Below, in pieces: positions 1 to 5,327 of a DNA stretch of 6,809 bases. Position 1 is the first letter of the stretch. Every line of letters starts with the position of its first letter. A program made the position numbers and the translations under genes. The stretch is from DASRSE01 sp035656655 (lineage in GTDB: Bacteria; Planctomycetota; Planctomycetia; Pirellulales; DASRSE01), in the NCBI GenBank assembly GCA_035656655.1, contig DASRSE010000004.1, forward strand, positions 1 through 6,809, given 5' to 3'. The notes under the pieces were generated by a model, which saw nothing but the letters and a program-made list of their open reading frames with translations, made no database searches and was not told the origin of the DNA.

Positions 1-15
1 CGCCGTGCTGGTCGC

Positions 16-57
16 CACCCTACGAGCCGCTCGGCCAACGAACACAGGTGTAGGGTG
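16..57. repeat. 8-bp inverted repeat CACCCTAC/GTAGGGTG
   Basis: Perfect 8-bp arms lie at 16-23 and 50-57, separated by 26 bases. The left arm ends one repeat copy that begins upstream of the window or at its edge. The right arm begins the next segment, which carries the ATTCGC/GCGAAT hairpin. This looks like the junction of two oppositely oriented repeat elements. Confidence 0.6.
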
Positions 58-64
58 CGGACCA

Positions 65-79
65 ATTCGCGCAGCGAAT
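65..79. repeat. Small perfect hairpin ATTCGC-GCA-GCGAAT
   Basis: Perfect 6-bp arms (65-70 and 74-79) flank a 3-base loop. Part of the right arm, AGCGAATG, recurs at 91-98. The hairpin sits just after GTAGGGTGCGG and so is probably the core of a palindromic element. It has no T-run, so it does not look like an intrinsic terminator. Confidence 0.55.
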
Positions 80-192
80 GCAGGCCGACCAGCGAATGAC
101 GTCGCCGCGGAATCCGGCTGGAATGCTTCGCGCTGGAACGCTTTACGCCGGCGGGCGCGCCGCGCCATCCGCCGGCGGGCTGCGCCGCACGC

Positions 193-240
193 TGGTGGGC
201 CTGCGCACGGCGTGCGCCGTGCTGGTCGCCACCCTACGAG
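193..240. repeat. Repeat unit, copy A (imperfect hairpin)
   Basis: This is the better preserved long copy of the repeat. It can fold as an imperfect hairpin. The outer arms are GGTGG at 194-198 and CCACC at 229-233. Inside lies a near-perfect palindrome, GCGCACG (203-209) and CGTGCGC (211-217), with one base between the arms. The unit ends in CACCCTACGAG. Compared with copy B it differs at one base in the shared right half (G at 214, C at 278) and lacks an 11-bp duplication. Confidence 0.7.
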
Positions 241-245
241 CGCGT

Positions 246-297
246 TGGTGGGCCTGCGCACGGCCTGCGCACGGCGTCCGCCGTGCTGGTCGCCACC
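246..297. repeat. Repeat unit, copy B, with 11-bp tandem duplication
   Basis: This is the second long copy of the repeat, offset by 53 bp from copy A in its left half and 64 bp in its right half. The 11-bp difference is an internal tandem duplication of GGCCTGCGCAC at 251-261 and 262-272. The base change at 278 weakens the central palindrome of copy A. The copy also lacks the CTACGAG end and runs into unrelated sequence after CCACC at 297. Confidence 0.7.
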
Positions 298-384
298 GGA
301 CAGGTTCTTCGCCTGGAGCTTGGCGCCGGATTCAATGTTTTGTGCGGTGTAGGGGCTTAAATGGTTCAGGGGCAGATCACTTGG

Positions 385-419
385 TTGCAGGCGCGACGCG
401 GAGAGTCTATGAATAGAAT
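385..419 (+). promoter_or_regulatory. Tentative sigma70-like promoter of the serine hydrolase gene
   Basis: TTGCAG at 385-390 is followed, after 17 bases, by TATGAA at 408-413. A second -10-like hexamer, TAGAAT (five of six consensus bases), lies at 414-419 but is 23 bases from TTGCAG. Either would give a leader of roughly 70-80 bases before the ATG at 498. That leader contains a 5-bp inverted repeat, CGGCA (437-441) and TGCCG (447-451), with a 5-base loop. Hexamer matches are modest, so this is a candidate only. The rest of 298-497 shows no gene or further structure I can support. Confidence 0.25.
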
Positions 420-487
420 GACGCTGCGCCGCCGCTCGGCAAGGGCTGCCGCCCGCGGTCTCTTTCTGGAACAATTCCTGCTTGGCG

Positions 488-492
488 AAGGA
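488..492 (+). promoter_or_regulatory. Ribosome binding site AAGGA for the serine hydrolase
   Basis: AAGGA lies five bases before the ATG at 498. It is the best Shine-Dalgarno match in the window and fixes the start, which also gives a proper signal peptide. Confidence 0.7.
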
Positions 493-497
493 AAACG

Positions 498-1613
498 ATG
501 AGAACTAAAACCCGTAACGCGGCCTGGATCGCGGCCCTCTTGCTGATTGGAACTCTGAGCACGCAGGCTGCCGAGCAGCCGCTGCCGCGCAGCACGCCGG
601 AGGCGCAAGGGATTTCTGCCGCCGCCGTGCGCGACTTTGTCGTCGCGGTCGACAAGATTAACACGTTACACAGCTTTATGATCGTGCGGCATGGCCACGT
701 GATCGCCGCTGGCTGGTGGAAACCTGAGGCGGCGGACAAGCCCCACGTGCTGGCTTCGCTCAGCAAAAGTTTCAATGCCACGGCCATCGGCTTGGCGATC
801 GCCGACCGCAAGCTGAGCCTCGACGATCCGGTGCTGAAATTCTTTCCCGACGATGCGCCGGCCAACCCTTCCGACAATCTCAAGGCCATGAAGGTCCGCG
901 ATCTGCTCACCATGACCTGCGGTCACGACACCGAGCCCAAGGCGATCGGCGGCAACCCGACGGTGAAACAGTTTTTGGCGCAGCCGGTCCCGCACCCGCC
1001 CGGCACGCATTTTCAATACAACACGATGGGCAGCTACACGCTGTCTGCGATCGTCACCAAAGTGACCGGCAAGACGACGCTCGACTATCTGAAACCGCGG
1101 CTGTTTGAACCCTTGGGCATCGAGAACCCGGAATGGGCGAGCAGCCCGGAGGGGAATTCTCTCGGCGGCTACGGACTGAAGCTGCGCACCGAGGACATTG
1201 CCAAGTTTGGCCAACTCTATCTGCAACATGGCCGCTGGCAAGGCCAGCAGTTGATTCCCAAAAAATGGATCGACCAGGCGACGCGCAAGCACGTGCCCAA
1301 CGATCAGGAATCGCACGCGAAGATTGGGGTCGATTGGCAGCAAGGCTACGGCTTTCAATTTTGGCGCTGCACGCATGACGCGTTTCGTGGCGACGGCGCG
1401 GGGGGCCAGTTGTGCGTCGTGATGCCGGATCAAGATGCGGTGGTGGCGATCACGGCCGACACGGGCAATTTTCAAGGTGAAATGAACGCGATCTGGGACA
1501 AGCTTTTGCCGGCGTTTAAGGACGATCCGCTGCCGGCCAATGCGGCGGCGGACGCCGCGCTCGACCTGGCCGTGAACAAGCTGGAAGCCCATCCGGCAAA
1601 AAAGAAAAACTGA
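498..1613 (+). CDS. Secreted serine hydrolase, class C beta-lactamase-like (COG1680 type)
   Basis: The 371-residue product has a signal peptide (residues 1 to about 24: Arg/Lys start, hydrophobic IAALLLIGTL, then STQA before AEQ), so it probably acts in the periplasm. The fold is that of class C beta-lactamases, penicillin-binding proteins and related esterases. The SxxK motif is S87-L-S-K90, giving the nucleophilic serine and its activating lysine. The tyrosine motif is Y174-N-T in HFQYNTMGSYTLSAIV. The third-motif region is GDGAGGQ at 298-304 rather than KTG, which favours an esterase, peptidase or amidase over an antibiotic-degrading enzyme. DLLTMTCG at 135-142 and LFEPLGI at 202-208 are also typical of this family. 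The protein ends soon after the catalytic domain with a Lys-rich tail (AKKKN). The substrate cannot be inferred. The start is fixed by AAGGA five bases upstream. The next gene begins 92 bp downstream on the same strand. Confidence 0.9.
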   Translation: MRTKTRNAAWIAALLLIGTLSTQAAEQPLPRSTPEAQGISAAAVRDFVVAVDKINTLHSFMIVRHGHVIAAGWWKPEAADKPHVLASLSKSFNATAIGLAIADRKLSLDDPVLKFFPDDAPANPSDNLKAMKVRDLLTMTCGHDTEPKAIGGNPTVKQFLAQPVPHPPGTHFQYNTMGSYTLSAIVTKVTGKTTLDYLKPRLFEPLGIENPEWASSPEGNSLGGYGLKLRTEDIAKFGQLYLQHGRWQGQQLIPKKWIDQATRKHVPNDQESHAKIGVDWQQGYGFQFWRCTHDAFRGDGAGGQLCVVMPDQDAVVAITADTGNFQGEMNAIWDKLLPAFKDDPLPANAAADAALDLAVNKLEAHPAKKKN

Positions 1614-1705
1614 GCGACGGCGCGGTTTTCGTCGGCGGTTTCGCTTCGCATCCTTGGGCAACGGAAGAATAGAAACCTCTCTCGGCAATTTCTTATCAAG
1701 CAGCC

Positions 1706-2254
1706 ATGAAGAACTCAGATTGGGCCGTTTTTCTCGTCGTGGTCCTGGCGATCGTGGTTTACTCGCACTACAAACAAAACCAGCCGGTCGCCGGTGACGA
1801 GACCACGATTGAATATCGTGGTGAACGATTCCAATTGAGCAAACCGTACGACAGCTACGAAACCTACAAAAACGATCCCAACAATCTCGTCGCGTCGGAA
1901 TGGCCGCGGCTGCAGCGCCTCCTGCTCGAGGCCCAACCGGGCTCGTGGTTTCAGACCGACGAAGACTGGTCTAACGCCATCTCGGCCTTGGAGTTTCCAG
2001 GGTATGGCGCAATCTACTGCTGCGACTCGGAACAGGCCGACGGCTCGACGTTGAAGATGATCTGTGTCGAAATCCCGCATGCCGGTAAGGATCGGATTTT
2101 CGTCGGGCGGAAAACTTCAACGGGCATCACGCTGGTCGATGATTTTGTGTTCGCCGAGCAGGTAAGCATCGAGTCGCTCGAGTTAAACGCCAACGTACTC
2201 CGCTATCGGGCCCGCGACGGCTCGCTCCTACGCGAGCATGAATTGGCGAAATGA
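1706..2254 (+). CDS. Conserved-looking membrane-anchored protein of unknown function
   Basis: The product has 182 residues and I do not recognise a characterised family. Residues 6-20 (WAVFLVVVLAIVVYS) form one hydrophobic segment right at the N-terminus, followed by HYK. There is no clear signal-peptidase site, so a signal anchor with the remaining 160 residues outside the cytoplasm is likely. After it comes IEYRGERFQLSKPYDSY (35-51) and a motif YKNDPNNL (54-61). I recall similar stretches in hypothetical proteins of other planctomycetes but cannot verify this here. The middle has a vicinal cysteine pair, C105-C106, and a third cysteine, C120. Codon use resembles that of the neighbours. There is no strong Shine-Dalgarno before the ATG. 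The serine hydrolase ends 92 bp upstream on the same strand, so co-transcription is possible. A real gene is likely from length, composition and the N-terminal anchor. Confidence 0.8.
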   Translation: MKNSDWAVFLVVVLAIVVYSHYKQNQPVAGDETTIEYRGERFQLSKPYDSYETYKNDPNNLVASEWPRLQRLLLEAQPGSWFQTDEDWSNAISALEFPGYGAIYCCDSEQADGSTLKMICVEIPHAGKDRIFVGRKTSTGITLVDDFVFAEQVSIESLELNANVLRYRARDGSLLREHELAK

Positions 2255-2329
2255 ACAGCCGGCTGCGTGCGCTAACCTGTGGCGCGGCGCGAACTCGCGC
2301 CCGCCGTCCTTCCTTATGAAACGAATGCT

Positions 2330-2334
2330 GGGAG
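2330..2334 (+). promoter_or_regulatory. Ribosome binding site GGGAG deciding the methyltransferase start
   Basis: GGGAG lies seven bases before the ATG at 2342. The open frame extends back to 2279, but the extra 21 residues have no family resemblance, so this site supports the later start. Confidence 0.55.
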
Positions 2335-2341
2335 CACAACC

Positions 2342-2956
2342 ATGGGCGTTCCTGACCGTGAAATTTTTGAAAAGGCTTACACCCGCATCGCGCCGTGGGA
2401 TATCGACGGGCCGCAGTCCGTGTTCGTCGCGGCGGCGCCGCTCGTGGTGGGATCAGTCCTCGATGCCGGCTGCGGCACGGGCGAGAATGCGCTCTTCTTC
2501 GCGAGCCGCGGACAGCGCGTGACCGGGGTCGATTATCTGAGTGAGCCAATCGCCCGCGCGAAGCGCAAAGCGGCCGAGCGCGGCTTGGCCGCGACTTTCT
2601 TGGTGCTCAATGCGCTCGATCTGGGTGAATTGCCGGAGCAGTTCGACAGCGCCATCGACAGCGGCCTGTTTCATGTGTTCGCGGACGACGATCGCGCGCG
2701 CTACGTGGCGGCGCTGACGTCGGTCGTGCGCCCCGGCGGAAAGCTCTTTCTGTGCTGCTTTAGCGATGCGGAGCCGGGCGAGACGGGCCCGCGACGGATT
2801 ACGAAAGCGGAGTTGGCGGCCGCGTTCGCGCCGGGTTGGACGGTTTGCTCGATTGAACCGGCGCGGTTTCAAGCGCGGCCCGACTTCACGGAAATGGAGT
2901 TTTCGCCCGGCGGCCCGCACGCCTGGTTCGCGATCTTCCAGCGGCAAGCAGACTGA
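2342..2956 (+). CDS. Class I SAM-dependent methyltransferase (TPMT-like/Methyltransf_25 type)
   Basis: The 204-residue product has no signal or membrane segment and should be cytoplasmic. Motif I, the glycine-rich S-adenosylmethionine loop, is VLDAGCGTGENA at residues 39-50. The acidic residue that would bind the ribose hydroxyls is D64 in VTGVDYLSEPI. FDSAIDSGLFHVF (101-113) is the motif IV/post region, and VVRPGGKLFLCCFSD (128-142) is the family's strand 5 region. The N-terminal APWDIDGPQ (17-25) and the TGPRRITKAELAAAF (148-162) segment match a small-molecule methyltransferase group related to thiopurine S-methyltransferases. The methyl acceptor is not predictable. The length suits a single Rossmann-like domain. 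The start at 2342 is chosen over 2279 because GGGAG lies seven bases upstream and homology-like sequence begins there. The gene ends 45 bp from the convergent HEAT/TPR gene. Confidence 0.9.
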   Translation: MGVPDREIFEKAYTRIAPWDIDGPQSVFVAAAPLVVGSVLDAGCGTGENALFFASRGQRVTGVDYLSEPIARAKRKAAERGLAATFLVLNALDLGELPEQFDSAIDSGLFHVFADDDRARYVAALTSVVRPGGKLFLCCFSDAEPGETGPRRITKAELAAAFAPGWTVCSIEPARFQARPDFTEMEFSPGGPHAWFAIFQRQAD

Positions 2957-3001
2957 GTCTGCCGACGCGCGCTGACGGAGCGTCTCGCGGCACCGAAGCG
3001 A

Positions 3002-5047
3002 TTAGACGCCGCTGGCATTTTGAGACGCCCGGTCGCCGCGCTTCTCGCTCGATTTGGCGTCGGGGGGCGCTTGCTCGGAGGGCGCAGGATTGCCCCCCGT
3101 GTGGGCGCTCGGCGCGCTTGCCTTCGCGCCCGGCGTCTCCGCGTTTTCGGTCTTATCCGCTCCTTTATCGGAGGATTTGCCGGGCGATTCGCCGGAGTCT
3201 TCGGAGGGGTGCTTGCCGGAGTCGGCGGCTTTGGCTTGGGCCGCTTTGAATTCCGCTAAGCCGGCCTTTAATTGCCCTGAGTGCGGGTCCAGCTCGATTG
3301 CCTGCGTTTGATACAGAATCGCGTTCTCGTAATCCCCTTTGGCGAAGTAGCAATGGCCGAGCGTGTCGAGATAGCCCGCCTCGCCGGGGCGCAGCTCAAG
3401 CGATTTTTGCGAAGCGGAGATCGCTTCGTCCGGGCTAGCATGGGTGCCGGCGAGGAGCCACGCCAGTTGGTTATAGGCCATTGCGTCGTTCGGCGCGTTT
3501 TGGATCATACTACGATATGAATCGAGCGTTTCGTTGACGCGCTGCACCACCTTTTTATGATCGGCCTCCTTGTCCTTGGTCAGCCGGAACAGCGCGATCA
3601 GCACATCGGCGTCGGTGTCGTCCTGGGCCAAGGCCTTGTTGAGTTCGCGCAGCGCTTCGGCCGACTTGTGATCGGCTTCATAGGCGCGGGCTTGAAAGTA
3701 ATGCATGCGAGCGGCAATCGACGAAGGATTGCGATCGAGCGTTTTCAGCACTTGTTGAATCTGTTGATTCGCGCGGGTTGGCGCGACAATCGGGCCGAGC
3801 ACTTCGGCGGCTGCCTTTTCTTGGCCTTGGTCGTGGAGACATTCCGAGAGGAGCAGCCGCGCCTCCATCGGTTCATAACGCGTCGGCGGAAGCTGGATCA
3901 AGGCGCGATATTCGCGCTCCATCCACGTAAATTGCCCGCGCTTTTGCATGAGCGCGGCGGCTTGCAGGTGCGAGAGCAATTGTTCGCGGTTCAAGGCAAA
4001 GGCCTGGGACGCCAGCTTCTCCGCCAACTCGGTCTTGCCTTGGAGCGATCGCGCATCGGCCACGGTGTAGAGCAGCAGCGCATTTTGCTCGATCGGCCGC
4101 TCGAACTTGGTTGCGACCTCGTCGACCAATTCCCAGAGTTGCTGCTTGGTCAGCCAGGTGACCAGTTCGATTAAGGACTCGGGCGCGCCCCGTTCATAAG
4201 AAATTTGCTTGCGGGCGACCACCAAGGCTTGATCGCGGCGATGGAGCTTTTCCAAGAGGAGAACTTCGCGCCGCAACAGGGCGACCAGCGCAAAGTCGTT
4301 CGCCGGCCCATTCTGTTCGCGGGCCGCCGTTTCGTCGGCGACGATCTTTTCCCACTCGGCCAAGGCCGCCTCGGGTTGATCGAGCGCCTTGATCACGGTG
4401 CGAATCCAAACGGCGCCCGGGCGCCCGCTGCCGTCGAGGGTCTCCAAAGATTGCTTTGCCCGCTTGGTCCAGATCGCGCCATCCGGGTCAGGGATGGAAA
4501 GGGCTGCCAAGGCGGCTTGCTTGGACAGGAAGGGGGTTTTTTCGAGCCGCACGAGCCGGCACAGCGCAATCAAGCCAATGCCGTTGGGCAGGAGCGACAG
4601 CCCCTTGATGCGGCGGAGGCGATCGTCGATTTCTAAATCTTCGTACCCCTCCAGCCGTTCGCGGACCAACGTCGGGTCGGAGTCGCTCACCCAGTCAACG
4701 TGGACCAGCTTGATCAGATAGCGGGCACGCTCGGCGATTTCCAGATCGTCGTGGTTGGCCGCTTCATTCAAGGCGTCGATCGCCGGTGCGCCGATCTTGA
4801 GGAGTTCGGCCTGGGCCTTTTGCCGCTCGAAGAAATTCTTGCTGCCGAGTTGCGTGATCAGCGCATCGATTTGCTTGTTCGAACTCCGGCTCGCGTTGAG
4901 GTCCGCGGCGCGGACTGGCGAAACAAATAGCCACGGCAACACCAGCGCGAACCAGCCCCACGCCAGCCCCCCGCTCACGGCGGCGCCCAGCCTGGTTCGA
5001 GACCGGCGCGGCGGGGCGCGGCGGATTGTGCAATCGATCGACGGCAT
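3002..5047 (-). CDS. Exported HEAT/TPR repeat protein with low-complexity C-terminal tail
   Basis: The 681-residue product begins with a basic region containing RRAPPRRSRTR, then a hydrophobic stretch (about 22-43, including GWFALVLPWLFV) ending in SPVRA before ADL. This suggests export with cleavage near residue 47, or an anchor. Residues 55-115 resemble a HEAT-like helical repeat (LITQLGSKNFFERQKAQAEL, then IGAPAIDAL). Most of the rest is helical solenoid. The clearest tetratricopeptide repeats are at about 446-478 (FQARAYEADHKSAEALRELN), 522-553 (AYNQLAWLLA) and 557-590 (GYLDTLGHCYFAKGDYENAI, then ELDPHS). Such repeats mediate protein-protein contacts, and no catalytic domain is visible. 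Residues 604-681 form a charged Ser/Lys/Pro/Gly/Ala tail that is probably disordered. The ATG at 5047 is preferred because GGAAAG (5054-5059) lies six bases upstream and a signal sequence follows directly. The frame stays open to 5413 but the 122-residue extension overlaps the sialidase-like gene. Partner and pathway are unknown. Confidence 0.88.
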   Translation of the reverse strand: MPSIDCTIRRAPPRRSRTRLGAAVSGGLAWGWFALVLPWLFVSPVRAADLNASRSSNKQIDALITQLGSKNFFERQKAQAELLKIGAPAIDALNEAANHDDLEIAERARYLIKLVHVDWVSDSDPTLVRERLEGYEDLEIDDRLRRIKGLSLLPNGIGLIALCRLVRLEKTPFLSKQAALAALSIPDPDGAIWTKRAKQSLETLDGSGRPGAVWIRTVIKALDQPEAALAEWEKIVADETAAREQNGPANDFALVALLRREVLLLEKLHRRDQALVVARKQISYERGAPESLIELVTWLTKQQLWELVDEVATKFERPIEQNALLLYTVADARSLQGKTELAEKLASQAFALNREQLLSHLQAAALMQKRGQFTWMEREYRALIQLPPTRYEPMEARLLLSECLHDQGQEKAAAEVLGPIVAPTRANQQIQQVLKTLDRNPSSIAARMHYFQARAYEADHKSAEALRELNKALAQDDTDADVLIALFRLTKDKEADHKKVVQRVNETLDSYRSMIQNAPNDAMAYNQLAWLLAGTHASPDEAISASQKSLELRPGEAGYLDTLGHCYFAKGDYENAILYQTQAIELDPHSGQLKAGLAEFKAAQAKAADSGKHPSEDSGESPGKSSDKGADKTENAETPGAKASAPSAHTGGNPAPSEQAPPDAKSSEKRGDRASQNASGV

Positions 5048-5053
5048 GGCAGT

Positions 5054-5059
5054 CTTTCC
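5054..5059 (-). promoter_or_regulatory. Ribosome binding site GGAAAG deciding the HEAT/TPR start
   Basis: Read on the minus strand, GGAAAG is six bases before the ATG at 5047. It supports that start over the far upstream one at 5413. A run of seven T on the minus strand (5071-5077) lies a little further upstream in the leader. Confidence 0.5.
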
Positions 5060-5180
5060 GAGCAAACTGCAAAAAAAGGAAACGCCCCTGCGCGCGGGCG
5101 GACGACACCAGGCGACGATGGACAAACTGGCGGCGGCGCGCCAGCGAGCCGCGCCTTGGCCGGCCACCCGGACTCCCCTT

Positions 5181-5210
5181 AGGATACCTGACTTTTTGCC
5201 TGACCGGCAA
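5181..5210 (-). promoter_or_regulatory. Candidate promoter of the HEAT/TPR gene with overlapping inverted repeat
   Basis: On the minus strand TTGCCG (5205-5210) and TATCCT (5181-5186) are separated by 18 bases, each matching four of six sigma70 consensus positions. Transcription would start near 5174 and leave a leader of about 127 bases. A perfect inverted repeat, TTGCC-N5-GGCAA, covers 5196-5210, exactly over the -35 hexamer. The hexamer GTCAGG also occurs twice within the spacer. The rest of the 280-bp gap (5048-5327) holds no gene or clear terminator. Confidence 0.3.
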
Positions 5211-5327
5211 GCTCGACTTCGCTCTTCCGCCGCAAAATGCCCAGGCCGTGGCGTCGCCCCGACAGCCGGACGAAGGCCTTTTGGCGAGGGCCGTATAACG
5301 ACTTGCGCCGGCGAGTCAGGAGCTGGT

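Larger units (their letters stand above)
1..297. repeat. Cluster of GC-rich palindromic intergenic repeats
   Basis: This stretch has no convincing gene. It is built from related repeat pieces. A core reading CGCCGTGCTGGTCGCCACC occurs at 1-19, 215-233 and 279-297; the first two copies continue identically through CTACGAG to 26 and 240. A longer unit beginning TGGTGGGCCTGCGCACGGC occurs at 193-211 and 246-264, so 193-240 and 246-297 form two near-adjacent copies. The octamer CACCCTAC (16-23 and 230-237) has its reverse complement GTAGGGTG at 50-57. A decamer GCCGGCGGGC is repeated at 147-156 and 171-180. Short open frames here are rich in Arg, Ala and Gly and read through the repeats, as expected of non-coding GC-rich DNA. 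Similar AGGGTG-type repeats are, from memory, common between planctomycete genes. No transposase or terminal target duplication is visible. Confidence 0.75.

Noticed and set aside
1..297. CRISPR array suggested by repeated blocks
   Set aside because: Copies are irregularly spaced (214 and 64 bp), variable in length and palindromic, without uniform spacers or cas genes.
5..416. Two overlapping plus-strand open frames at the left edge
   Set aside because: They translate the repeat cluster into Arg/Ala-rich low-complexity sequence with repeated blocks and no domain.
666..1688. A 340-residue open frame on the minus strand antisense to the serine hydrolase
   Set aside because: It is Arg-rich with no recognisable motif and lies opposite a gene with clear catalytic motifs and a good ribosome site. 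GC-rich coding DNA commonly leaves such antisense frames open.
2279..2341. Upstream start for the methyltransferase at 2279
   Set aside because: The added 21 residues look unrelated to the family, and GGGAG supports the ATG at 2342.
2957..3001. Possible bidirectional terminator in the 45-bp convergent gap (CGCT 2970-2973 and AGCG 2979-2982)
   Set aside because: The stem is only four base pairs with poor extension and there is no T-run on either strand.
5268..5327. Terminator after the sialidase-like gene (GACT...AGTC around a CGCCGGCG core)
   Set aside because: The stem is interrupted and no T-run follows on the minus strand.
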